Assembly: GCA_036345935.2 (NCBI GenBank)
Contig: JADWOT020001491.1
Location: 1 to 64,000 of the forward strand
DNA length: 64,000 bases
Source: Taenia hydatigena
Taxonomy: Eukaryota; Platyhelminthes; Cestoda; Cyclophyllidea; Taeniidae
Direction: 5' to 3'
Numbering within the stretch: position 1 is the stretch's first letter; the number at the start of each line of letters is the position of its first letter. The notes below the pieces were generated by a model. That model saw only the letters and a program-made list of their open reading frames with translations. It made no database searches and was not told the origin of the DNA. Below are positions 24,871 to 38,255 of the stretch, piece after piece. The position numbers were made by a program, and so were the translations under genes.

Positions 24871-26264
24871 GGGTGTGCATGAAGGCGATGGAGCCTACGT
24901 GGGTAGTATGAGTGCACAACCCTTCCACAACCATTACCTTCAGTACCGATAGCAATACTGGACCACAGCACGAATGCGTGAAACGAATCTCGACCAACGC
25001 GCTGCATCAGACTTTGCTGCATTCATTCGTTCTTTGCAGATGGTGCAAAAATCGCCGGCATTCGCTGTTCCTGCAATCGGTCCCTCATCGTGGCAGTTTA
25101 ATTTTTCTTGCAAAGGAGGTGGTACGCATCTAGGTAAATGCGAGATGGGTTATTGTTGTAAAACTGACTCTATGGAAGGAATTAGATTCTAAAATGTGGT
25201 CTCTATATAGTGCCGCTCGCAATTATTTCAATTGGTTGATGCTGAAATAGTAAAGAGTTAGAACCCACCTGGTTAAGCAGGGTAGATAGACTTGGACTCA
25301 CAAGTTCCACTTTTGGCCAAAGAGATTTTGCTGGTAACCGATTAAACAATCAGAAGAGCGGGATGGGATCTGGCTTATCACTGACATTAGTTGAGGCGCT
25401 TTCTTTCCTCTCCCTATTCATTGTTCCCTTTTTCTTGCCATTATTCATCATTTTGACTTCCTTTCTTTGTGCCTTCCTTTTTCTTAATCCCTCTCTTCGT
25501 TCCCTTACCTTCAATTACTTATGGCTCACTAGTAGATGCATCTCTTGGTAATTAATTGCATGCAATTTGAGCGTATCAAAGCAGAGGTCAAAAGAAGCAC
25601 ACACTGCGTTGGTGCAAGAGTTTCGAATAATCTTTTCTTTTGCTCCCTCTTTTTAAAACAAGCAAGGAAACAAGATATTGAACAATCACTTTTCTCTTCC
25701 TAAGGGCGGCACCACCCAAAAGCCGATGAAATGCAGGAGTGCGCGCCAGGCGAGTTGCGTGTCGATTAGCTGAATACAGTCGACCACGTCGAGTCCTGCG
25801 GCAGCGGGCACCACATTCAACTGCAGGTGTGCTTAAGTGTGGCATGCGAAAGATTTCATGCGAATGTACAAGGGTCTGCAATATCCTGTCAGTAGTAACA
25901 TTCCACCTGACTAAGTGGAGAAGACCTAATCTGATCTGGTGATGGCAAATAAGACGAGTGCTAGAGTTCGACACTGCCATAACCATAAAAAGATCCCTAA
26001 GACTATCCACAGCTAGGAATCTATGGTTGCGTACAACTCACCACTAAAAAGGCAGTTTTACAAAAGTCGGATGCTTGCCAGTACTTCGAAAGCATTGGTC
26101 AAGTTAGTCAGTCGGTCCGACAAAACTAATGGGGTGATGAGCATTTTGGTTGGATAGACGCCCTTATCGTAATGGCTGCAATGCACGTAGAGATTGTGCC
26201 ACAGATTGCACTGGCAGGTGAAAGGATTAATTGGGATCTGCCTGCCTGCCAGTCCTGATTTCCT

Positions 26265-26450
26265 TCCTGTTGAAGGGAAGGACTTGATTTTGCTGCTAGT
26301 TGGTGTATGTGCTTGTGTTTTTGTAGCAATAAAGAAAGAGGAATCAGGAGTGTTAAAAGAGGCAAAGGAAGGAAGAAGACGTCTGCAGTGAATAAACGAA
26401 TGAATGGAAAAAGAAGGAAAGAGTAGAGAAGAAGAGGAACCCAAGGCCTC
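26265..26450 (-). repeat. Pyrimidine-rich dispersed repeat, copy 2
   Basis: Reverse-complement partner of 1655-1840 (TTTATTCACTGCA, ACCAACTAGCAGCAAAAT). Confidence 0.5.
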
Positions 26451-27720
26451 TACGACAATTAAGTGAATTAATGAAATGGAAAATAGAGGCGAGCGCTTGT
26501 CTGTGTCCACGAAGTGGGAGAAGGGAGGCAGGGATGGAGAAGGAAGGAGAAGGGAATGTTGGATGGTTCAATGGAGCGAAAGAGGCAGTGATGTATGTGA
26601 ACATGCATGGCACATTAAAACAGTATCAATGATGAGAATATGAAAGAGAGTGGAAGATAATGGTAAGTGGTTAATACAAGTGTATGTCAAGTGTGCGTGA
26701 CGGTGAGATGAACTTCGGAAGTTGTAAGTTGATTGTTTAATAACTAATTGTCTTGTATATTTTAAAAGAGAGGGTGGAAGGGAATCAAATAAAAAGATTA
26801 GCCAACAATAAATGAATGGAGGAAAAAAGGCATGGGAGTTGACGTTTTGTCACTTACATAAAGCAATAAAAAAGGAGACGGAAGGGAATAGAAGAATATG
26901 GTGCGCATGATAAAGCCAAACGGAGGGCGGAAAGGAGGCAAATAATATGTGAATAAATATGCGCGTCAAGTATGCGTGAAGGTAGGAATGATGATGAATG
27001 GAAAAATGGTGGAGGAGAACTGGGTGAAGTCGGAAGCATGGATAAAGAAGAGGAAGTGTGTTTGACAAACCTTTATACAAATGTTTGGTTCTTCTTGGCA
27101 TAAACGTGATGGGTTGAAGTGAATGATTGTTGGCAGTGCGGAGCGGAGGCGCAGTAGATCTATGGTAGTGAAAGGTAAGGGGGAAGGAATGAAGGAACTC
27201 TTACTTTTTTGTTTTACTTGCTAGATTAAGAAAAACTGAGAACAATAGAAGAAGACGGGAAAAGAGTGAAAGAATGAAGGAAGGAATGGATATTGAATGC
27301 GAGCGATGTGATAGAAGTGGAAGGGAGGGTCAGTAGTTTTGATGGTGGTGGGTGGAAAGAGGTAAAGGTGGGATGACGAATGAATAAGTAAGTCTGCGTG
27401 GGTGAGTAATAAAGTTAGAAAAGAGGGAGAAAGGGAAGAAACCCTGCTAGATTGTGAAAATGTGAATAACACTGTGTGTCGCCTATGTGTGACGACGGGA
27501 AGGTAGGTATTATGAGGTGAGAACGCACTGAAATAGAAGTTGATTAGGCCGGAGATAGGGTTGACTAAATAGAAAGTATGAAAGGAGCCTACTAAATAGG
27601 TGGTTTTAAATCATGGCAAAACAAAATTTGCTATCAAAAGCAAAGTTTTGGAGAGGGAGAGGAGAGGGGAGGAGAGTGTGAGTGGCTACTTTGCGTTAAT
27701 TGAAAGGGCAGTAGTGGTAG
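26330..27720 (+). repeat. Long purine-rich tract
   Basis: About 1.4 kb dominated by A and G on the plus strand (GGAAGGAATGAAGGAA-type runs), broken by short mixed blocks. One block, TGTCAAGTGTGCGTGACGG near 26685, recurs as CGTCAAGTATGCGTGAAGG near 26963, about 278 bases on, hinting at a degenerate long-period tandem structure. The complementary pyrimidine-rich open frames on the minus strand are composition artefacts. Confidence 0.7.
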
Positions 27721-27777
27721 TGGTGAGCACTACAATGATTTCAAATGACTATAAATCTTGACTCCATACGGCATAAA

Positions 27778-27793
27778 GAGGCCACATGGCCTC
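27778..27793. other. Palindrome
   Basis: GAGGCCA-CA-TGGCCTC: 7-base perfect arms, 2-base spacer, within the foreign insert. Confidence 0.6.
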
Positions 27794-28379
27794 CAAATCT
27801 AAAAGGCAATGCTTAGAGTGCCAAAATGACGCCAAAGGATCTCGGGGGCTATAAACTTACGCCACCTAACTTTAAAATGAGACCTAATCCCCTTTTACAG
27901 GTACCTTATTGCGTCATCTTGAATTGCACTAGATGCCTAACACTGGCCTCTGTTCCTCCATAATTAGTACTTTTACGTGGCCTGATCCCATTCAGAGGTC
28001 ATTGGCATTGAGTGGGACTACAACCCTACCTAGTGGTTCATTTCTACGCAAATTATGCGTTTTTTCATGGGTCTTTTGCATCATTTAAGAATAACGTTTT
28101 TGGCGCTTTTATACTTTTGTGCCTGTAGATCTTTAGCAATGGCTTTTATTAATGTGTTCAGGAGTTTCTAGCAATGAACAAGGGAGTGGTTCTCTGGCTT
28201 GTGTAGTCCTTGAACGCGGTTATTCGTGTCACTGTGTTCCGTCAATTGTCACTGCAGGCCGTTTGGGCCCTTCGCCAACACTCTCCGGTGACTGGAGCAA
28301 CCCGCTTATTCATTTATTGCAATGGACAGTGCCACTTTTACCGCGTCCCTGTCCGCTTACCTTGCCATCTACCTATGCG

Positions 28380-28600
28380 CTGACCAACCGGCTTATCTAT
28401 CTATCTTCTGACCCATCTATTTTAACTCAGCACCCCCTCTCCTTCTTCTTCCACCTTCTTACTCTAATTTACCTTGGATGGTGCATAAGAAGCGTCCTCT
28501 AAATATATGTAGGCCACTCATTTGTCTACTGGTAACATGGGCTTATCAAAATTGCTGCATTCGCGCAAGTCAAAAATGCTTGACTCTGCCCTTATCCCTT
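28380..28600 (+). repeat. Dispersed repeat, copy 2
   Basis: Partner of 19560-19765, ending in TCAAAATTGCTGCATTCGCG. Confidence 0.65.
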
Positions 28601-29590
28601 CTCTTTCCCTTACCACGGAAGAGTGGAGGCCTTTCAGCGGCACGAACTCATTCGTTCGTGTGTCTGGTTGTAAAATGTAACCCTTTCAACTTAGTGTCCG
28701 AACATTGTTTGACAGAAACATCTTCCCCTTGGTTAGGTGGATTCAAGTCTACATTGCAGAGTGTTCCACCCATTTTTATCCTTGTAATTTCGTTGATTTT
28801 AAACTAAGCGCCATCAAATTGCTTTCCTTGTTTAGGGATGCAGATGTGGAGGCACTTTGCATGCATTCATATTCATAGTGCAGCCAAGAGAGGTGCTTTG
28901 ATGTTTTGGTGCGGACATGTCGGTAAAGTATTGTGCTGTTGAAAGCGCGGTGGAGGAGGCAAATGCCAAGTGAAACTCTCATGTGCTTTTTGCATTTCGG
29001 ACTGCAGATGGTGTGGCTTGGGAAGCGATTGCGGTTCGCATAAGATCTGCCATGCTTACCTACCAACTTCCTCAAATTGGGCATTTGTTCGCGTGGTCGG
29101 GACCCCACTGATCGCCTAACCTGATATCCATCCCACAGCGCAGAGAAGTGTGCACGAAGAAGCTGGCTGCTGGCCAGCAAAGACAGCCTGGCTGTGAATG
29201 TGAGTAACCAGGGTATGTGGGGGCGCCAATTTGTAGCAACTTATTGTGCATTGTGCATCGTATCGCCGTAATAGAGATCGGCATTTGCGAACGGTAGCTT
29301 CTAAGAATTTAATGGCATCAGTAAATTAACGTGATGTCTTTTTCTTTCAGCAATAATTCTAATCGTTTTTATAAAATAGTGGTTGCTGTCACTTGAAACA
29401 GGCAGTGTCTCTTTTGCGTCACATGCATTTGATGCGTGCCATTCAATAGGCAGGGACAGTCAGTCGTCCTGGCTCGTGCCACGGACGTATTAATTAGGAT
29501 AACTGCGAGCAAACAAAGACGAGATAAGTTTACTAGTCGGATAGTAGTTAACTGAATCGAACCTGTGGTGTGGCGGTCGTGGAACGGTCA

Positions 29591-32500
29591 ATGTGACTGG
29601 CTCTGCATTAAATTTGCCATTTACCTGTTGCGCTTTTACAGGCGACAATAACAACGCTGCATTTCACCAGCATTGCAAGTTGACCGTAAGTTGACCAAAA
29701 GTAGCTAAATGCCTTATGACATGGCGCATATCATGGTAATTGATGTGCTTAGAACACTCAATTGCCTATAACTAGTCCTAATTCACATGACCCTATCGAC
29801 CGGAAAATATGGAATACTTGCGCCTCATTTGCTTCCTCTAGACCCAAGGCCACTCAAGAACAAAGAATGTGTACCGTATAAAAAGAACATCAAAAATAAG
29901 TCATTTCATTCTGCTTCATTTTATGCTCAGTCACGAGCATCGAAGATCAGCCTATCTGACAGATCTCACGCGTCTTCGATAAGACGGGATGTTGTGAGGA
30001 GGCAGATGCTCACAGTTGTTCCATAAATTAAATACTTTCTTGCCCCAATGCCTCGCAAAATGGATACACTTCGTAAGGATGGACTCATTCCTTAAGATGC
30101 TTTACAACGTCTAAATTAGCATAGGAAAGGAAAAATTAATGTGGCTTATTAAGCTCTAGCCGATAGAGAAAAATTTTCGCTCAAGGACAATCAGTAATAT
30201 TATCTGCGTATATTGAAATGTCGGTCTCATCTAAGGCAAAGCATTCTTCGCATATCAGGAAGTCTCCCCTGACGTTACAATGGTACTTTTGCGTCACGCT
30301 CAATTTCAGCCTCCTTAATTGTGCAAGTCCTTCCAGAAGGAGTCCTGCTAAGATCAAAATGTCCTGGCTTCTTTCCTGTCATGGGAAATGGCGCCCCAAA
30401 TTAAGTGGCACAGTTGGTCACACCAGCGTGTGCTGGCACTCTTCGTTTCCAGATGGCATCCTAAGGTGCTTAAATCGAGCGCATAAAGACAGCAAAGTAA
30501 ACCATAACCAAATAAGTCATAATCCTTCATCGACGACCAAGTTGATGAAGTTCGCTAACCCTCTAAAAGACGCTGCACTGACTGTACAGCCTTATTTTAC
30601 CATTTAAATGTTCGAAAAAAATGATTAATGCCTGTTATTTTCGCAGTGAACGGTGATTCAAACCTGTATTGATGCCCTTTGCTGTTTTGATTCATTTAAC
30701 TAGAATAAGTGTCTAAAAAGTTGGTCGGCCTCAAATGAAAGGAAAAACAAGGCAACGAGAATATTGCATCTAGTGCCCTTGTGATGCTAAAATTTTTCAC
30801 GGAAGAAAGAAATAGCAAAAACATGAAAAATGCGCATCTATTCCGGAGTAGAGCCGACTTTGTAGAAGTAGCTAAAATGAATTTGCAGCTTTTTTACAAC
30901 GACCAATAGGTAGATCCTCTCTATCTGTGTAGTACATTTGACTGGATTCAAACTCGCAGACTGCAGACGCACTTCGCGCCCTCATTCGGGCACTTCTAAG
31001 ACAATGGATCCCAACTCACTTTCGACTGCTGCTTAGTAATGTGGACTGGTTTGGATGTAAGACTTTAGCGACCGCATGTTGGTCATTCTTTGCTGGTTCC
31101 CTTACCGACGTTAAATTCGGGGCATTAATTCTTAACTTTATGTACCCACTGCAACGATTCGGCAATGCAAATGCTTAACGGGACAAAGTTGGCATTGATG
31201 ACTCCCTGAAAGGCCACATATCTCTTCTTAGTTTTTGGAACTGTAAAACAGTGGCGCTACGGTTACGAAGGCGGGGTGATTAGTCCTTCTGAATGGTTGC
31301 CAGGGAACTCGGCGACCCTAAATTAGACGTACTCGCAACTACTTACCTACCATGGGAGCAGAACTTAAATTTACGTGATTCCGTTCCATCTTATAGTGCT
31401 GGAGCGTCAATGACTCCCTGCTGTCGTGATTATCGATGGCAAATTGATGTAGGGTGGAACGAAGGAGGGTTAAGAAAGCGATTACTCCCTCCAGCAATAC
31501 TGGACGGTTGTGCAATTTTACCCGGCGTTATATTAAATCAACTATCCGAATCCCGTCAATTAGAATGCGCATGCTTTGAGTGATGTCTAAAGGTGTCATA
31601 AGCTCCCTCTGACGCTGGATTGCTGAGACCAGTGCAAGTAGAAGTGAACCTGTAAAACTAGGTGCGCACATCAGCCGCGATGTTAGCTGCGTCGCAGTAA
31701 AGAAAGCCTCAATATCGTCTTCTGTGAGCTGCGGACACTTCCATACGGCATATCACTTTCACGTGCAAACTTCCTTCTACACTTGAGCAATCGATGGTTC
31801 GTTAGGATCGCATCAGGACGTATCGATGTCATTGCAGCGGTCAGTTGAATTCTCGGTTAGTACAAGTGCCTTCCATTTGCATTACTTGTTTACTCAGTCT
31901 ATCCAAATGCTGTTTCGATTTCAGGCTACACGCTATCGCGCGTGTGAAGCCTTGATGTTGGTGCATCGTATACTTTCCACGTTTCACCATGCGCTTTGAT
32001 CATTGCAAGTGACTCAGTCCATTGAAAGCTTCACGAAATGGCGAGGGATTGCGCTCGATTACAAATACTGATGTGCTAATGTGTAAAGCAAGGACTGAAT
32101 TACATCTGCAGTTGCAGTCACAAACCCATAAGATTTACAATATTTAGTACAATATTTAGCATGAGTTAACAAATTGATTTAATAGACGCCTTTGAGATTG
32201 GCATTAGGTTGTAGACAAAAAGCACCGATTGCAGGTAACCGGATGCTTATTGCAGTTGCGAAACGTAGAAAAAATGAAAGTCTTGTTTCGGCGCCACTTA
32301 ACTTCTTTTATAATGATTCGGACTAAGTATTTGAGCGGAGATGGAGATGGCAATGCCTCAAGCTATCTCTTTAGTCTCTCATGTAATCATTAATGCTGTT
32401 AATCAATTTCTCATCTCATTGATGTTAAGAGCAGCGTGTATTTTTAGGCGATTGTTGTCTTTTCTTTAACCGGGATCGACAAATTACACAGTGCATTTGG

Positions 32501-35500
32501 AGTCGTAAGGCGAGAATTCTGATCTCGTAGCCTGATGGTGCAAAGACACCGGCCATAATGAAGACAAATTAGTAAGTCTACATCGAATCCGGAGGAATCG
32601 CACAAACATTTTTGAAACCAAAATCCATTTCTCCGTAATTACGGGGAGGGCATTGAGGAGAACTACATGTGTTGCGATGGGAAAGTGAGGAAACCCTTTG
32701 CAGGGATCGCTTACTCGAGTGCTTTTCTATCCCATTCGAATGACGGACTCGTCGACGTCTTATCGACCGGCAGAAAAAGACGATGATGTCTGCTTTTTTG
32801 ACATTTTTACAGTTGACTAAATATAGGCCTTTGCGTGCAAATATTTTGAATGGCATACACCATTCAATGCATAGACATTTCTGCAGTGAAAGAGATGAGC
32901 GCTTTATATTCCTATGCTCCAACAACAACCTTAAATGCCCTATAGCATCGCAGTGCTAAAGTAGCACATTCTTAATTGTAATTGATTGGAGAGATGACTA
33001 CGTAAATACTGCTGATCCTATGTCACACTTCTATGAAAACAGCCATGCTCCATTAAATGGCGAGAAGTGTGAATTACGAGAGTTACCAGTTTAGCAGCTC
33101 TAATGCATGGAAGCATGCTGTCATCCCTCCCCAGACTGGGAAGGCTATGCTGAAATAAGTGTATGAATGCTAGTGGCTGACGTGAGGAGGTCAAAAGCTA
33201 AGTTGGATAAAAGAGGAGTTGATTTTTAAAAGCGTCAGCCACAAACATGCAATGATTGCGTCAGCAGCTCGGTTCTACATCTCACAGTCGTCAGACTCGG
33301 TGGATTTTTATCCACTGGTTGGGCCACTGCAAACCCAAAACACCTCCACGGTCCCGGTACTTGCGTGCATCTTCTCTTATGTTAGTGCAAATTACAAGCT
33401 TAAAGTATCACAGCTCATAACAGGGGCAGAAAGTGCCACAAAGCTGAAGGCGAAGGCTATTATGCTGCAGTAGATGCCTCTGCTATGGAATCCAGCACAA
33501 CCGCTCACATTGCTCAAGAGTACGTGGAGTCACTGTAGCGTTCTAAAGCTCCCTTGAGGCAAAGGAAGGCAGAATAATAAGGCAGAATGTGTGCATATTT
33601 AACAGACAGAGGTAAATAAGCTGCTGACATGGCCCGCAGGTCAGCCTTTGTAGCTAGGGCAATATGGCCACCTCTGTGACACTGATTAAAACTGACCGTC
33701 GAAATAAACAATGTATTGCAGCCACAGTATGCGTATGAATGCGCCGCCCGCTATGTAAGCCAAGAACAGTCCAAATCATGGGCTCACGTGATTTTATTAC
33801 ATATTTATTAGTTCACAATGTGTGATTTAGGAAAACGATTTGTATCAGGACCGAAGACGATGGTTCAACTCTGCCTAACTGTGCCGATAACTTCCGTCTT
33901 GCATGGAGACTCCCCTACAATAATCAGTAAGATGCCTTCGGTTGTTTTGATTTGAACACGAAACGTAAAGTGAGACACAGAATGTAGTCGTCGTAAAAGA
34001 TAGCTTAGACCCAGCGAATGGACAGATTCGCATTGCTTGTGTCAGATACTGCAATTAATTAGCTGCCCGTCAAACCACGAACACAGGTGCTTTGATTTCC
34101 TCATAAGCTGAGACCCATGGTAAAATAGATATTTGATTGCGCAATTTAATTTATTTTGACAGCTTGCTTTTGTCTGGCAAGCTCCTCACTACCACTGCCA
34201 CAAAAGCGTCCTTTCATGCACTTAGCAGCTCACATTGATGTTTGGCTATTTCACATTTTTTTTTCAATTGCATAGAGACATTTATAACACCTTGAACCAC
34301 ACAAGCTGAATAGTCCCCTCCACTACACTAACGAACCGGGTTTATCCCATTTGTGCCGATCTTAGTGGTTCCTAAAATGTATAGTCTGAAGTGATCAGTC
34401 CTTCTGCGGTGCGAAGAAGAACTCATCTTAATGGCCTTCTTCTTGGCTGTCTGGTTGCCTAGAGGATTGACGATGATTTGCAGGGCCTAACTAATCTCCC
34501 CTACATTTAAACCCGTAACTTTCTAAATTTGAAGCCAGGACAAGCCATTGCCACCACGGTTAGTGCACGCACGCTTATACAGCGGTTCAAAGAAGCACAA
34601 ACGCATTATCAACTTCAACGCTGATGAGAGCGTGACTATACCACGTTCGGAAGGACGTGATTCATTTGCGGTGGTTTTGTCAAATGCTGAACCACTACTT
34701 AAAACCAGCTGGCAAAGGTACCCGTTTGATACCACTAAATTAATTCCAAAATTATGTTCTCATTATCACCTGTCGAAATACCTTAATCTACACACCAAAA
34801 GGCAGTAGACGTGTGGTTTTTAAATGGCATCTTATTTTTGAATTTTTGTATAAGGTAAAGAGCACTTTCGTTCGGTCTAATTGGCATGACTGGCCTTTCC
34901 AGCCAATAAAATTTGAGTATCAGAATACTGTCAATGGGTTCTCAAGTCACTTCCACTTTTAAAACTATTGCGCTTTAACTTGCCGTTACTTAGTGTAAAC
35001 TCTTAATGAGTCTTCGATAACAATTCAGATACTTGTCGATTTTCCTTAGTCTTAAATAAAAAAATAATTGCGTGGGAGAAATTAGGCCTTTTATCAGCAA
35101 ACAATGGAGGAATCATAATCTCAACGCATCAACTTCAGTAAGCTTGACTTGTGCAAACTCTGGAAATTATGCACAGAGGCAGCGCTGAACCGTTTGAAGA
35201 TAACAGCTGTTAATCAGAAGCTAAGCTGATTGTAAGCGGACAGGGACTGTTGACGCCTCACAAGGCATTTTTGGAAAGTACGGAACGAACCAAGGGGACT
35301 AAATAGCACCGCAAAGTTTGGTCACAGCCTGTCACCTACGCAGCACACGCTTTCCATCAGATATTGTGCTTTGGGCTTAATTCAGTCTAGCGGTTTTCGC
35401 CCGTTTACATCCATTTACGTCACACATTGTGGTCTAGAAGCCCCACTACATTAGAACAAACACTCCCAACAAGTTGATCACGCTTGAGATCAAGAAAATA

Positions 35501-36514
35501 CACGAGCTTTGTAAGGGTCCGCTCAGCAAACACAAAGCCAACTACACCTCGTGTCCTGTCATACGGCCAACTAACCCATGACTAGGCGATCTTCCTCTCT
35601 CTTACACTCTATGCTTCGAAATGTTTTCACACACATCTCAAACCCTAAGCGAACTCGCGGGATGTTCTGGCATGCTTTATTTTGACTACATCCAGCTAAA
35701 AACACCTGGCTAAGCTTCTTCATACTTCGTCTTGAGTATCGACTACTTCTGCACCGTCATGATCGTGGTCAGCGGAAAAGTATGGCATGGTGGCGTAAGG
35801 GGGACACTGGCCTCCGATGTAACCCTGAGTGCAAGCCTCTCTGGAAATCTAAAACTGAAAATGACATTGTAATGCATTCACACAAGAGTCAGTAAAATGG
35901 CGAATAATAAAAATAATGGCTAATGCACCGACTGAATTTGGAATAGTTTGCTGTCAAGCCATGTGGGTTTGATTGTATGCAGGGACTGCACAACTCCAAA
36001 TTTTGGTCATCGCAATTTTTATGTTTTGACAAAGGCGAAAGGTGGACGTCGCGACTGCACCAATTTCATCCAGAAGGAACAAAAGGAATCATTTTGATGG
36101 CAGTGAGATGTGGTCAGTCTAATTACTCTCACTGGGCTCAAATCACATAAGCCTAAACATCATTGCCGCACAGAACACTTGTGCGTGATTTACTCTACTT
36201 TCCTTATTCATTTTAATCCTTTTTTTCGAATTCCATTAATCAGATGTTTGTGTAACCCGGTCCTATTTATTCAAATTTACCTAAGCGGATAATAGCTGAC
36301 AGCGTCAAATCGTCCAACGTTCGGTCGAATTGGCATTAAAAATATGCAAATACCTTGATGCCTTGATTTTCGTTGAACACCGCATTAATATTAAAACAAG
36401 GAATTGGAATGTTTCAAAGCATACATGCTCAAATGGCACGCACAAAATGTGGAAAATTAAGGGTTCTGTTGGGCAAGCACCACCCACTTGGCAAATAACG
36501 ATGGTGGATAGTTC
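29591..36514. other. Single-copy spacer between modules 0 and A; no gene supported
   Basis: About 6.9 kb with no module sequence except the small block at 31695-31815. Open frames of 80 to 130 codons occur (for example 30218-30607 and 31293-31583 plus, 32928-32578 minus) but lack leader, domain and splice context. Confidence 0.4.
31695..31815 (-). repeat. Small duplicated block, second copy
   Basis: Partner of 23165-23040, with shared blocks CTTCTGTGAGCTGC / CTTCTGCGAACTG and CAAACTTCCTTC / CAAGCCTCCTTC. Confidence 0.4.
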
Positions 36515-37064
36515 TAGGGTGGTGGTTATAATCAAGCGCAGATAACTGGTCACTGGTCACAGTATCCGATGTCCATTGACTCATAATTGAGGACTACTTG
36601 CAATAGCGGACGGTCCTTCAAGACACCGCAGTGTTCTGAGACCAGCGCAAAGGCATAAGCTGCAATTTGGCAATATGGAATTGGGATATGGCCAAGCAGT
36701 CACAGTACAAAGCCCATGTGACTTCTCAAAAATTTAGTGTTAAAGGAAACGTATATATCCTTTTTTCCATGAATTTATTAGCTCCTACTAAAGTTTCAAT
36801 ATGTCGCAATACGTGGCTCTATCCCACTCTATTTTGAAGTGCTGATGTCAGCGATTTTAGAGGCTAAGGTGAGTTTTATCGAGCATTCTTGGATGCGCCA
36901 ATTTATGTTGTCGAATAAATAGCATTCCAACTTTTCATGCTGTTTTTTAATAAAGGCGTTTGAGAGCGTATTTTTGCTGTGTGAAATCATTTGACTTTAA
37001 GCAAAGTCTGTTCTGTTTTCTGCATAAACAAAAAGTAGTTGAGTGAAAAGGGAAACTAGTTCTT

Positions 37065-37185
37065 TCATTGCTTGGCCAACAAATGCGCACAATGCGTGGA
37101 ACAAGGAGATGAGCTGTGCCTTGCCCATTGCTCACATTGGAATCGCTGCCATAGTCAGTTCTTTCATGCCACCAGCAGAGCATTT
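37065..37185 (-). pseudogene. Conserved opposing frame, copy A (frameshifted)
   Basis: Reads NVSNGQGTAHLLVPR, then loses frame. The continuation AFVGQAMKELVSLFTQLL lies in another register and ends at a stop near 36997. The counterpart in B is uninterrupted. Function unknown. Confidence 0.4.
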
Positions 37186-38091
37186 GTAGCCAAGCCTTAA
37201 TTTGATGTTCATGGGTCGGAGCGGTTAAGGATCGCAGTAGTCAGTCAGATAATGGTGACTAGTTGGAAGAGACACATAGCTCTACTTCATTTCTTATTGC
37301 CAGTACTGCGTAATAACTAAGCTAGAGTCAGATATTATGTGATAACTCGGCATCAACCTTCGCTTCGCCGTCAGTTAGGATGCCTTCCACTTTTCTGGGT
37401 TGTAATGGGACCGATAATCCACCTCAGTGCCACTCTGAGCACCCTCCATTGACTGATTGATGCAGTCTTGCAAAAATTGTAAAATCACTGAAGGTGGTAA
37501 CAGTGTTCCTGTCAAAGTATGTTGCAATTAAGTACGCGTGCAGCTGTTTGAAACGGCCACAGCGTCATATATTAATGCGAATTAACCCACATCAGCATCA
37601 TCTGCATCAAGTTGTTTATTTGAGAAGGAGCATTGCCAATTTGGATCGAATCGGGCCAGTAACAGCAAAACGCGTTAATTTTGGCATGTTTTCTAAAACG
37701 ATGCAAGGGCACACATTTCACAATTAGTATTAGTTTAGCCAGCATCTTAACTAAATAAGTATAGATGTATCTACGTGTCCATGATTATGGTCACCTAAGT
37801 CCTATATACTGTTTCAATGACGCCTTCTTCCCATCATTCGCTAACCACACCACAAGGTACTTTAATATTTTAATGCATTATGCTTCCGAAAGCCACAGTC
37901 TAAAATCTAAATGTCTTCCATTAATGATGAATACGTCAACACAATACCATTCTCACTTACAAGAACATGCAGCCAAAACTTGCACACATCCAAACAGATC
38001 TAGTATCACCCGAGAATCTTAGTGGGTCGTTGGGCTTTGCTGATTGGATGGATATGAGAAGTGATTAGAACTGGATGTTGATCGCCTATCG

Positions 38092-38099
38092 CATAAAAG
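38092..38099 (+). promoter_or_regulatory. TATA-like box of GP50-like gene A
   Basis: CATAAAAG. The same octamer is present in copy C and CGTAAAAG in copy B, each 155-157 bases before the start of the open GP50-like exon. Conserved spacing suggests a core promoter, but it could equally be conserved intron. Confidence 0.4.
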
Positions 38100-38255
38100 A
38101 GGCTTCGTTTGGATAGCTTACCTCAGATTTGGCGTGGCAATGTCTCATGTGGGTCTGATTAACTCCACATCCATTGCGTGATCTTGCGAAACCCCTTTCA
38201 CACTCATATTTTTGCTGAAAATTGCTGAAATTCACTAGTAAGTGTTCTGTTTTAG

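Larger units (their letters stand above)
25640..28660. mobile_element. Foreign insert of unknown type within module copy 0
   Basis: The alignment with copies A and B stops near 25640 and resumes near 28660, and nothing inside matches them. It holds a locally CpG-rich minus-strand open stretch (26010-25588, arginine-rich, no leader), a reverse copy of the 1.7 kb repeat, a long purine-rich tract and a copy of the 19.6 kb repeat. I could not define terminal repeats or a transposase, so insertion by a mobile element is inference; a composite rearrangement is equally possible. Confidence 0.4.
23640..29590 (+). repeat. Large module copy 0 (left-truncated, interrupted)
   Basis: Matches copy A from 39650 and copy B from 50550 onward, starting with TTAGAAAACGTTGATTT and running through the FnIII-like fragments to about 25640. 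It resumes at about 28660 (TGTGTCTGGTTGTAAAATG) and continues to about 29590 (CGAACCTGTGGTGTGGCGG). The GP50-like half is absent. The piece between 25640 and 28660 replaces module sequence and contains the purine-rich tract and a repeat shared with 19.6 kb. Confidence 0.75.

Noticed and set aside
25588..26010. 140-codon arginine-rich minus-strand frame in a CpG-rich patch
   Set aside because: No ATG start, leader or repeat-copy conservation; the absence of stops fits local composition.
26058..27472. Series of long serine/leucine/phenylalanine-rich minus-strand frames
   Set aside because: They are the complement of the purine-rich tract; low-complexity pyrimidine codons lack stops for compositional reasons.
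30218..30607. 129-codon plus-strand open frame
   Set aside because: No signal peptide, domain or splice support, and composition does not differ from the surroundings.
30930..31010. Possible tRNA T-arm (GAGTTTGAATCCAG on the minus strand)
   Set aside because: The stem has mismatches and no cloverleaf can be folded around it.
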